A stretch of 14,546 bases of DNA from Clostridia bacterium (GTDB lineage Bacteria; Bacillota; Clostridia; Christensenellales; Aristaeellaceae). Position 1 is the first letter of the stretch, and each line of letters begins with the position of its first letter. The notes under the pieces are model-generated. The model saw only the letters and a list, made by a program, of their open reading frames with translations, did not search any database and had not been told where the DNA came from. Position numbers and translations under genes: made by a program. Shown here piece after piece: positions 5,896 through 12,059 of the stretch. Location of the stretch: positions 1-14,546 of the forward strand of contig JAFUWR010000160.1 in the NCBI GenBank assembly GCA_017471125.1, read 5' to 3'.

Positions 5896-7239
5896 ATGGT
5901 CCCGATCATCGAGCTGACGGAGAAGAACTGTCAGGACTGCTACAAGTGCATACGCAACTGCCTGACCAAGGCCATACGCTTCTCGGACGGCCACGCGGAG
6001 ATCCTGCAGGACGAGTGCATCGACTGCGGCGAGTGCGTGGTGGCCTGCCCGCGCCACGGCAACTTCGTGGAGAACGACCTGACGCTGGTGCAGAAGGCGG
6101 CCCGGATGGGGCGGCGGCTGGTGGCCAGCATCGACCCGTCCTTCATCGCGGAGTTCGACGTGAGCTGCGTGGAGGACCTGAACGCGGCGCTGGAGGCGCT
6201 GGGCTTCGCGGCGTCCGAGGAGATGGCCGTGGGCGCGGAGATCGTCAGCCGGGAATACGAGCGCATCATGATGAACGCCGAGGTGGACGTGCTGATCTCC
6301 AGTGTCTGTCCCTCCATCAACCTGCTCATCCGCAAGTACTACCCGGACATGCTGAAATACCTGGCCCCGGTGGCGTCGCCCCTGCAGGTGCACGGCCGGC
6401 GGCTCAGGCGCATGTATCCGGACGCCTTCATCGTCTACATCGGTCCCTGCTACGCCCGCAAGCGCGAGGCCCACGAGACGGGCTGCTGCGACGCGGTGAT
6501 GATGTTCTCCGACCTGAAGCAGTGGATGCACGAGCAGGGCGTGCACTGCGTCAACTCCCACACCCAGACCGACCGGGGCATCCGCGCCCGGCGCTATCCC
6601 CGGCAGGACGGCATCGTCAAGTCCATGGCGCGGGTGCTGGGCTGGAACCGGGTGTCCATCGACGGCGTGGGCGACTGCATCGCGGCGCTGGAGGAGATGC
6701 GGCAGCGCGGCGCGAACAAGGTCTTTTTGGAGATGACCGCCTGCGAGGGCAGCTGCGTCAACGGGCCGGCCATACGCTCCAACCGCTATGAGAACCGCAT
6801 CCACGGCACCGTGGCCGTCAACAGCTACGCCGGCGAGTACGACTTCGGCGTGGAGGAGCCCGGCTCCATCCGCGTGACCTTCGAGCCCGACCCGGTGGCC
6901 CGGACCCATCCCGACGAGGAGGAGGTCGAGCGGGTGCTGGAGAAGCTCAACAAGGCCACCGCCCACACCGCGCTCAACTGCGGCTGCTGCGGCTATCCCA
7001 CCTGCCGGGAGATGGCCCAGGCGCTCTGCGAGGGCAAGGCCGAGATCGACATGTGCCTGCCCTACCTGCACGAGAAGGCCGAGCGCCATTCCCGGGAGGT
7101 CGTCAATTCCACCCTTGACGCCGCCGACCGCGTCATCGACAAGCAGATGCGCGTGGTGCAGGACATCGCGTCCATACTGGGCGAGACCACCGCGGAGACC
7201 AAGGTCATGCTGGTCAAGTTAAAGGAAGCCATACAGTGA
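5896..7239 (+). CDS. [FeFe]-hydrogenase-like H-cluster protein, probably sensory
   Basis: The protein has 447 residues. An N-terminal 2[4Fe-4S] ferredoxin domain has Cys12/15/18/22 and Cys41/44/47/51. The H-cluster domain spans about 75-330 with degenerate signatures: SSVCP at 135-139 (L1), GPCYARKRE at 183-191 (L2), and EMTACEGSC at 279-287 (L3). The four H-cluster ligand cysteines are kept (138, 185, 283, 287), but the L1 proton-relay cysteine is Val137, and the usual L2 lysine and methionine are Arg and Gly. A further [4Fe-4S] motif resembling PF04060 is at 362-370 with a later Cys387, followed by an amphipathic helical tail (390-447). There is no PAS domain. Such changes are known from putative sensory [FeFe] hydrogenases. 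The ATG at 5896 follows GGGAGG. Lying between a [2Fe-2S] protein and a phosphatase, it probably senses redox state or H2 rather than turning over H2 in bulk. Confidence 0.88.
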   Translation: MVPIIELTEKNCQDCYKCIRNCLTKAIRFSDGHAEILQDECIDCGECVVACPRHGNFVENDLTLVQKAARMGRRLVASIDPSFIAEFDVSCVEDLNAALEALGFAASEEMAVGAEIVSREYERIMMNAEVDVLISSVCPSINLLIRKYYPDMLKYLAPVASPLQVHGRRLRRMYPDAFIVYIGPCYARKREAHETGCCDAVMMFSDLKQWMHEQGVHCVNSHTQTDRGIRARRYPRQDGIVKSMARVLGWNRVSIDGVGDCIAALEEMRQRGANKVFLEMTACEGSCVNGPAIRSNRYENRIHGTVAVNSYAGEYDFGVEEPGSIRVTFEPDPVARTHPDEEEVERVLEKLNKATAHTALNCGCCGYPTCREMAQALCEGKAEIDMCLPYLHEKAERHSREVVNSTLDAADRVIDKQMRVVQDIASILGETTAETKVMLVKLKEAIQ

Positions 7240-7258
7240 TACCAACGGGGGTGTTCTC

Positions 7259-8431
7259 ATGAGCGGCGAGACCTACATCGACACCGGCTACATCAGCCTC
7301 ATCAAGCACGGCGAGCAGCTCTGCGGCGACCGGGTGGTCTTTGCCAGCAACGAGAACACCCGCATCGGCGTGCTGGCCGACGGTCTGGGCAGCGGCGTGA
7401 AGGCCAACATACTGGCCACGCTGACCGCGCAGATATTGGCCACCATGAGCGTGGGCGGCATGTCGGTGGAGGACTGCGTGAACACCATCGTGCGGACGCT
7501 GCCGGAGTGCAACGTGCGCAAGATCGCCTATTCCACGTTCACCATCATCAAGATACGGGACGAGAAGTACGTGGAGCTGACCCGCTTCGACAACCCCCAC
7601 ACCATCGTGCTCCGCAACGGCAAGAACTACAACTTCGAGTACCACACCCGCATGATCGACGGCAAGAAGATCTACGAGAGCCGTTTCGAGGCCGAGGTGG
7701 GGGACGTTTTCGCCGTGATCTCCGATGGGGTGGGCTTCGCGGGGCTGGGCGGCGCGTACCCCTTCGGCTGGGGCCGGGAGAACGTCGTCAGCTTCCTGGA
7801 GGACCACTACGACCCGGACATGCCCGCCCGACGCATCGCGTCCACGCTGGCCGAGGAGTGCCTGAGCCTCTACGGCGGCAAGCCCGGCGACGACACCACC
7901 ATCGCCGTCATGCGGCTGGTGGAGCCCCATCCCGTCAACCTGATGATCGGGCCGCCGTCCTCGTCCGGGCTGGACGACGTGATGCTCAAGGCGTTTTTCG
8001 ACCAGCCGGGGAAGCGCATCGTCTGCGGCGGCAGCACCAACACCATCGCCGCCCGCTACCTGGGCCGTGAGCTGACCGCGTCGCTGGACTACTGCGATTC
8101 CGACCTGCCGCCCATGTACGAGTTGGACGGCGTGGACCTGTCCACCGAGGGGGCGCTGACCATCTCCCGGGTGCTGGAGTATGCCGACGAGTACCTGAGC
8201 GGCACCCAGCTCCATCCCCGCTGGGAGGGCAGGCGCGACGGCGCGGCCCGCATCGCCAGGCTGCTCTTCGAGACTGCCACCGACGTCAACTTCTTCGTGG
8301 GCTGCGCCATGAACCCCGCCCACCAGAACCCCAAGCTCTCCCTGGCCTTCGGCGCCAAGTTCCAGCTCATCGACAAGCTCGCCAAGCGCCTGGAGGAGAT
8401 GGGCAAGCGGGTGAACACCCGTTTCTTCTGA
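7259..8431 (+). CDS. SpoIIE-family PP2C-type phosphatase with unknown C-terminal domain
   Basis: The protein has 390 residues. The first part (about 8-222) is a PP2C/SpoIIE serine phosphatase: the metal-binding aspartates are seen in CGDRV (Asp24), ADGLGSG at 40-46 (Asp41), ISDGVG at 154-159 (Asp156) and GDDTT at 210-214 (Asp211/212). No membrane segments are present, unlike sporulation SpoIIE, so it is cytosolic. The rest (about 223-390) is a domain I do not recognise; it has a glycine-rich IVCGGSTNT at 254-262 and an AMNPAHQNPKLSLAFG segment near the C-terminus. The gene starts 19 nt after the H-cluster protein, with a GGGGGTG ribosome site. In other systems such phosphatases act on phosphorylated STAS anti-anti-sigma factors; no such partner is in the window. 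A signalling output for the upstream redox proteins is inferred from the operon. Confidence 0.85.
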   Translation: MSGETYIDTGYISLIKHGEQLCGDRVVFASNENTRIGVLADGLGSGVKANILATLTAQILATMSVGGMSVEDCVNTIVRTLPECNVRKIAYSTFTIIKIRDEKYVELTRFDNPHTIVLRNGKNYNFEYHTRMIDGKKIYESRFEAEVGDVFAVISDGVGFAGLGGAYPFGWGRENVVSFLEDHYDPDMPARRIASTLAEECLSLYGGKPGDDTTIAVMRLVEPHPVNLMIGPPSSSGLDDVMLKAFFDQPGKRIVCGGSTNTIAARYLGRELTASLDYCDSDLPPMYELDGVDLSTEGALTISRVLEYADEYLSGTQLHPRWEGRRDGAARIARLLFETATDVNFFVGCAMNPAHQNPKLSLAFGAKFQLIDKLAKRLEEMGKRVNTRFF

Positions 8432-8478
8432 CGAGAGACTTAACATCAAAAAAATGGTTCCAATTTTGGATTTGGGTA

Positions 8479-8507
8479 TTGACAATTCCGGATTTTTATA
8501 GTATGAT
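8479..8507 (+). promoter_or_regulatory. Sigma-A promoter of the tRNA operon
   Basis: A perfect TTGACA (8479-8484), a 17-bp spacer and TATGAT (8502-8507). The first tRNA begins at 8541, leaving a leader of about 27 nt. Confidence 0.88.
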
Positions 8508-8540
8508 ATATAGCGTCGTCGCGAGATGATACGAACATCA

Positions 8541-8613
8541 GGGAGCATAGCTCAGCTGGGAGAGCATTTGCCTTACAAGCAAAGGGTCACAGGTTCGAGC
8601 CCTGTTGTTCCCA
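8541..8613 (+). tRNA. tRNA-Val(TAC)
   Basis: A complete cloverleaf: acceptor GGGAGCA/TGTTCCC with one G-T pair, anticodon stem TTTGC/GCAAA enclosing CTTACAA (anticodon TAC), and T loop TTCGAGC. The discriminator A is followed by CTT, so CCA is not encoded. It is the first of five tRNAs. Confidence 0.97.
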
Positions 8614-8620
8614 CTTATGT

Positions 8621-8697
8621 GGTGCGGTAGTTCAGTTGGTTAGAATGCCAGCCTGTCACGCTGGAGGTCGAGGGTTCGAGCCCCTTCCGCATCGCCA
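8621..8697 (+). tRNA. tRNA-Asp(GTC)
   Basis: Acceptor GGTGCGG/CCGCATC with a G-T second pair, anticodon stem CCAGC/GCTGG enclosing CTGTCAC (anticodon GTC), discriminator G and an encoded CCA end. It starts seven bases after tRNA-Val. Confidence 0.97.
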
Positions 8698-8700
8698 TTC

Positions 8701-8776
8701 GCCCAGGTAGCTCAGTCGGTAGAGCAGTAGACTGAAAATCTACGTGTCGATGGTTCGATTCCGTCCCTGGGCACCA
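8701..8776 (+). tRNA. tRNA-Phe(GAA)
   Basis: Acceptor GCCCAGG/CCTGGGC fully paired, anticodon loop CTGAAAA (anticodon GAA), discriminator A and an encoded CCA. Only three bases separate it from tRNA-Asp. Confidence 0.97.
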
Positions 8777-8780
8777 TTCT

Positions 8781-8856
8781 GCGGTAGTAGCTCAGTTGGT
8801 AGAGCGCCACCTTGCCAAGGTGGAGGTCGCGAGTCCGAGTCTCGTCTACCGCTCCA
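8781..8856 (+). tRNA. tRNA-Gly(GCC)
   Basis: Acceptor GCGGTAG/CTACCGC fully paired, anticodon stem CCACC/GGTGG enclosing TTGCCAA (anticodon GCC), discriminator T and an encoded CCA. The spacer from tRNA-Phe is four bases. Confidence 0.97.
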
Positions 8857-8869
8857 TTTTTATATTCGC

Positions 8870-8944
8870 GGTGCCATAGCCAAGTGGTAAGGCAAAGGTC
8901 TGCAAAACCTTCATTCCCCGGTCCGAATCCGGGTGGCACCTCCA
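8870..8944 (+). tRNA. tRNA-Cys(GCA), probable prophage attachment gene
   Basis: Acceptor GGTGCCA/TGGCACC fully paired, anticodon stem AGGTC... with loop CTGCAAA (anticodon GCA), T arm CCCGGTCCGAATCCGGG, discriminator T and an encoded CCA. It is the last gene of the tRNA operon. Its 3' end lies 46 bases from the stop codon of a tyrosine integrase, the usual arrangement when a phage uses a tRNA 3' end as attachment site. Confidence 0.96.
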
Positions 8945-8950
8945 AAATTT
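8934..8950. other. Probable prophage attachment site at the tRNA-Cys 3' end
   Basis: The site covers the tRNA-Cys acceptor arm, CCA and a few bases beyond. CCAAA-A-TTTGG (8942-8952) is a small inverted repeat at the likely crossover region. The core cannot be delimited because the second copy is outside the window; this call rests on integrase position alone. Confidence 0.4.
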
Positions 8951-8984
8951 GGGACTTCTGCTGATGGGCGGGGTCCCATTTTTG
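8950..8984. terminator. Terminator between the tRNA operon and the integrase
   Basis: TGGGAC (8950-8955) pairs with GTCCCA (8973-8978), followed by TTTTTG on the plus strand, a Rho-independent terminator for the tRNA operon. On the minus strand the same stem is followed by AATTTT, so it may also end integrase transcription. Confidence 0.72.
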
Positions 8985-8990
8985 TTAGGC

Positions 8991-9920
8991 TTACACAATC
9001 ACCTTTCGCATTTCTTCAAGTGCATCTCCGAACAAATGGATGTAAATATTGTAGGTTATGGCAACATCAGCGTGTCCAAGCAGTTTTGACAAAATCTTAA
9101 CATCACAACCACGCTCGTAGCAGTTCGTAGCGAAGGTATGCCGGAACGCATGGAGTCCCCGATAAGAAATTCCCAAATCTTTACACAAACGTCTAATGTG
9201 GAACTCAACCGAGGAATAGCTATAAGGTACTTCTGCCTCAAGATCTCGCGCAAAGACGTAATGGGTGTCCTTTTTGCGTTCTTTTAACCTTTTCAATACA
9301 TCCAAAGCTCTGTCGGAAAGGGGGATCGTTCGCTTGCTTGTTTTGCTCTTCGGCGTGTTTTGGACATACGACGTAGCTTCAGAAGACATTCTAATAAGGG
9401 TACGATGAATTCTTATAGCACGTCTTCCCCACAAGACATCCTCCCAGGCAAGCGCCAAAGCCTCCCCGATCCTTAATCCTGCTTCCAGCATCAGGACGAC
9501 CACGCCATACTGATCCTTATCGAGCGTCATCAGGCGTTTCATCAAAGCCTCTTGCTCCGGGAGGCTGTAGACCTCGATCTCCTGCTTAGACGTTGTGATA
9601 GCGGACTCGTTGGGCAGGTTGACCGCCATATAAACCGGGGTCGCGATCAGCCCTTGAGCCATCGCCCACTTCCAATAGGCAGTGATCAAATTGAACTGCT
9701 TCTTGATCGTAGACATTGAGTAGCCGTCCACAACGAGGTTGTTCAAGTACCTTTGGATATCCCGGGGAGCGATTTCGTTGACGCGGTAACCCGCGATCGG
9801 GTAGTTGTTCATGAGCTTGAACGATATGATCAGCCGATCATATGTCAATGGCTTAACATTGTTTCGCTTGGATTCTTCCATCCATTCTCTTATGCAAACA
9901 TCAAGTCTTCTCTGTTCCAT
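8991..9920 (-). CDS. int: Tyrosine-type site-specific integrase
   Basis: The protein has 309 residues. An N-terminal core-binding SAM-like domain (about 1-105) is followed by the catalytic domain (about 120-309). The catalytic residues are visible: Arg150 in GLRIGEA, a lysine in the TPKSKTSKRTIPL segment (189-201), His257 and Arg260 in HAFRHTF, His283 in LGHADV, and the nucleophile Tyr293 ten residues later in NIYIH. There is no clear arm-binding domain before residue 20 of the kind found in longer Tn916-type integrases, so it is a short version. AAGGAGG lies just upstream of the ATG, and a strong promoter is at 9961-9990. It ends 46 bases from tRNA-Cys, which it probably targets. It is intact and probably active. 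Confidence 0.95.
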   Translation of the reverse strand: MEQRRLDVCIREWMEESKRNNVKPLTYDRLIISFKLMNNYPIAGYRVNEIAPRDIQRYLNNLVVDGYSMSTIKKQFNLITAYWKWAMAQGLIATPVYMAVNLPNESAITTSKQEIEVYSLPEQEALMKRLMTLDKDQYGVVVLMLEAGLRIGEALALAWEDVLWGRRAIRIHRTLIRMSSEATSYVQNTPKSKTSKRTIPLSDRALDVLKRLKERKKDTHYVFARDLEAEVPYSYSSVEFHIRRLCKDLGISYRGLHAFRHTFATNCYERGCDVKILSKLLGHADVAITYNIYIHLFGDALEEMRKVIV

Positions 9921-9960
9921 CCTATCCTCCTTCTAAGAGAAAAGACAAGACCGCGCTAAC

Positions 9961-9990
9961 AGTATAGCACGGCCATGTCGTAAATGTCAA
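9961..9990 (-). promoter_or_regulatory. Integrase promoter, flanked by inverted arms
   Basis: On the minus strand a perfect TTGACA (9985-9990), an 18-bp spacer and TATACT (9961-9966) preceded by TGC, an extended -10. Arms AAGACCG (9947-9953) and CGGTCTT (9995-10001) flank the promoter as a perfect 7-bp inverted repeat, and GCTA-N6-TAGC (9955-9968) overlaps the -10 box, so repression of integrase is plausible. Confidence 0.8.
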
Positions 9991-10000
9991 TTGTCGGTCT

Positions 10001-10059
10001 TCGACGTTCTTTATTTACACGTTATTACCATTAGTGAAATAAACGCACTTTAACGTCGA
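10001..10059. repeat. Nested inverted repeats between the GNAT-like gene and int
   Basis: TCGACGTT (10001-10008) is the exact reverse complement of AACGTCGA (10052-10059). Inside it, TTTATTT (10010-10016) faces AAATAAA (10037-10043). The structure overlaps the last codons of the GNAT-like gene. It could act as a weak transcript end or a protein binding region near the integrase promoter. Confidence 0.5.
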
Positions 10060-10958
10060 TTAAGTTCGCTTACATTATCAGAAAAAGCCTCCCATGCGTA
10101 ATCCCGAGAAAACGAAAGCTGACTGATTTTTTGTAGAAGCCCTTTACAGTGAAAATCATAGTCCGGCTTAAGTATGACAACACCTTCATCCTCGAGATCA
10201 TAAAAGCACAGAGCTTCCTTGTAATACGAAATTAATTTCTGATCCTCTCCGTTATCCGAACGGTCAGCCGCAAATAAATACAGATATTCACAGCCGATCT
10301 TTTTTGAGACTTCCTCGATAATTGGAATAATCTTTTGCCGAAACAGGCCGAAGCCCACGGGATAGCGTATTTCATCTGGGACCTTGAACCTGTCATCCCG
10401 ACAGAAGTGCCTGATTTCTATGGCGGAATAAGACTCAAATACATTCATCACATTCCTGGAATCTTTGGCAGCATTGACCTCATTCTTTATTGTTCTGCGA
10501 TGTTCGACGATTTTTAACAGTAGGGCAAGGCGGTCAGATGAGTAGAAAGCCTTTCCTCCCTCAACATTTTTGTAGTAATCCTCCAAAGCCCCCTCTTGTA
10601 AAAGCATTACCAGCATATTGACATAATCACTTTCGGCAGATGACAGGTTCTTATACTCATCATCCATCGGATATGTCGTAAATGCTAACGAGCACCTTAT
10701 TGAGAAGAAAAGCACGATTTGTCGTGTCCCCGGTTCTCGAATGATGTAGACCCTCGTCTCACCGTCTAAATCATCCTTCCAGGCTCTTTTCTTGAAGTAT
10801 TCCTCAAGTCGATTGCCCCTGATTGAGCATAAAAAGCCCTGGGTCTCAGCCTGGTTTTCAGGCGAAGATGTCAGGGCTTCACATATAAAGCGATCGAAAT
10901 AAGACTTTGTTTGCTCAAGATTCAAATCAATGACCCTCGCTAATGTGCACGATCTCAT
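10050..10958 (-). CDS. GNAT-like protein, candidate toxin of a Panacea-type pair
   Basis: The protein has 302 residues. The C-terminal half has GNAT-fold signs: a strand SAIEIRHF at 178-185, a motif-A-like loop and helix at 200-216 (YPVGFGLFRQKIIPIIE), the strand CEYLYLFAAD at 223-232, and LISYYKEALCF at 242-252. The N-terminal half has strands at about 68-93 and a helical stretch (about 100-175) that looks like an insertion. It is cytosolic. Known GNAT toxins (TacT, AtaT) acetylate aminoacyl-tRNA; that activity here is only a hypothesis. The gene overlaps the antitoxin-like gene by 32 nt. The ATG at 10958 has no good ribosome site; a TTG at 10925 lies two bases past the antitoxin stop with GAGGG (10934-10938) eight bases upstream and could be the true start, giving 291 residues. 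Confidence 0.72.
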   Translation of the reverse strand: MRSCTLARVIDLNLEQTKSYFDRFICEALTSSPENQAETQGFLCSIRGNRLEEYFKKRAWKDDLDGETRVYIIREPGTRQIVLFFSIRCSLAFTTYPMDDEYKNLSSAESDYVNMLVMLLQEGALEDYYKNVEGGKAFYSSDRLALLLKIVEHRRTIKNEVNAAKDSRNVMNVFESYSAIEIRHFCRDDRFKVPDEIRYPVGFGLFRQKIIPIIEEVSKKIGCEYLYLFAADRSDNGEDQKLISYYKEALCFYDLEDEGVVILKPDYDFHCKGLLQKISQLSFSRDYAWEAFSDNVSELNRR

Positions 10959-11406
10959 TCCGGCGCCGTCTCATCTTCTCCCGGACGGCATCCAATCTAA
11001 TGGCGTTGGGTAAGAGTTTATTCGAACCATTGTCAGACGGCCTCAGTCCTTCACGCGCCTGTTTCCATGAGAATTCCTCATGAGACAATATGCTCAGTCG
11101 CCAAGAAGAAACCATCCCATAGTGTTTCAGGACAAACATTAGCAGTTCCCGGGTTTCATCCGTTATGTCTCCGCCGACATTCTGAAAGGGGGCCGGTTTA
11201 CAAAACTCATGGCGGACGCTCAGCAACACGGGGCCATACTTCCATGCGTAGAATTCTTCTTCAAAGAGAGGAACACCGCTACGGAGGTATGCTTCTCTTT
11301 GAGAAAAGTACATTAGCTTATGGACTTTTAGCTCATCGATGTCCTGACCGTACATATCCTTATACATCTCAGCCAGCTTCTTTGCCACCACCAAAGAGTT
11401 TTCCAC
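10927..11406 (-). CDS. Panacea/SocA-like domain protein (DUF4065), candidate antitoxin
   Basis: The protein has 159 residues and one domain. The N-terminal pattern VAKKLAEMY at 7-15, ELKVHKLMYFSQ at 25-36 and the downstream FYAWKYGPVL at 47-56 are typical of the DUF4065 family, known as SocA-like or Panacea. Panacea domains neutralise many unrelated toxins encoded next to them, usually by direct binding. No separate DNA-binding domain is present. The start is a GTG at 11406 with GGGAGG seven bases upstream. The gene comes first and overlaps the GNAT-like gene, the usual antitoxin-first order. A promoter with an embedded inverted repeat lies just upstream, which fits self-regulation. In the prophage it probably serves in maintenance or in exclusion of other phages; that is inferred. 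Confidence 0.85.
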   Translation of the reverse strand: MENSLVVAKKLAEMYKDMYGQDIDELKVHKLMYFSQREAYLRSGVPLFEEEFYAWKYGPVLLSVRHEFCKPAPFQNVGGDITDETRELLMFVLKHYGMVSSWRLSILSHEEFSWKQAREGLRPSDNGSNKLLPNAIRLDAVREKMRRRRNEIVHISEGH

Positions 11407-11495
11407 AGCAATACCTCCCTTCCATATCTATCATATCCGGAAGCAGAACAAGCTCCCACCTCTCAAAAGAGTTAATGTTTTTATCTGACACAACT

Positions 11496-11524
11496 ATAAT
11501 ATCATTTTATCGCGGATAAAGCAA
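11496..11524 (-). promoter_or_regulatory. Promoter and likely operator of the antitoxin/toxin pair
   Basis: On the minus strand TTGCTT (11519-11524), a 17-bp spacer and TATTAT (11496-11501) preceded by TGA, an extended -10. The perfect inverted repeat TTTATC-GCG-GATAAA (11506-11520) fills the spacer and overlaps the -35 box. A further TTTATC half site is at 11480-11485 near the transcript start. Confidence 0.65.
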
Positions 11525-11559
11525 CCGTCTGTTTGTCTGAAACGTTCATTTTACATCTG

Positions 11560-12036
11560 TCAGCCAATATGCGCCTGGCCATCCGGGCTTCCAACGATGG
11601 GCACATTTTTCACCCTTTCCATCAGATCAGCGACATATCCGTTCCCGTGAAATTTTTCGGTGTACTCCTCAAACATCTCTTCAAGCGATTTATGCTTTTC
11701 AAACTGGATCTCCCCGGCTGTCAGCGCCTCATAGCAGCTCATGATTATGGTATGCCTGATCTGCTTCAGGTCGTATTCGCTCTGATCCTGCAGCGCTTGC
11801 TTGATTTCCGACAGCGCCTCATTGATCTGCTTTAGCGTCTCATCGTGCTCCTTGACCATGCTGGCCAGTTTTTCATTTTCCTCTTTGAGCTTTCGGATCT
11901 TGCTGAAATAGTCATAGAGCTTCATCACACCCTTGACGATGACCGTGACGATCGTGACCGTCACCGCGCCCCATGCAAAGATCGTACCAACGGGTATCTG
12001 GCCGAGCATCTCCCAGATCGTTTTTGTCGTAGTCAT
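11560..12036 (-). CDS. Holin-like phage membrane protein
   Basis: The protein has 158 residues with one hydrophobic segment at about 15-38, followed by a charged helical region (about 42-95) rich in Lys, Glu and Leu that should form a coiled coil, then a soluble tail. It starts 23 nt after the endolysin gene in the same direction, with GGAGG about ten or more bases upstream of the ATG. Position in the lysis module suggests a holin or a holin accessory protein that lets endolysin reach the wall. Typical holins are shorter and have two or more membrane segments, so the role is not certain. It is the last clear late gene before the accessory module. Confidence 0.68.
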   Translation of the reverse strand: MTTTKTIWEMLGQIPVGTIFAWGAVTVTIVTVIVKGVMKLYDYFSKIRKLKEENEKLASMVKEHDETLKQINEALSEIKQALQDQSEYDLKQIRHTIIMSCYEALTAGEIQFEKHKSLEEMFEEYTEKFHGNGYVADLMERVKNVPIVGSPDGQAHIG

Positions 12037-12059
12037 ATCGCTCTAACCCCCTCCGTTGG

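Noticed and set aside
5890..7089. A 399-codon minus-strand open frame opposite the H-cluster gene
   Set aside because: It is rich in His, Ala, Val and Gly with no domain, and lies wholly antisense to a gene with well-defined cysteine motifs.
8432..8478. A terminator after the phosphatase gene
   Set aside because: The gap has an A-run and short AT-rich repeats but no stable stem followed by a T-run, so I cannot call one.
7214..8548. A 444-codon minus-strand open frame opposite the phosphatase gene
   Set aside because: It is an antisense shadow extending over the tRNA promoter region; the plus-strand protein has PP2C motifs.
8712..8945. A 77-codon minus-strand open frame across three tRNA genes
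   Set aside because: It is a well-known kind of false protein made by translating tRNA genes in reverse; the tRNAs fold perfectly.
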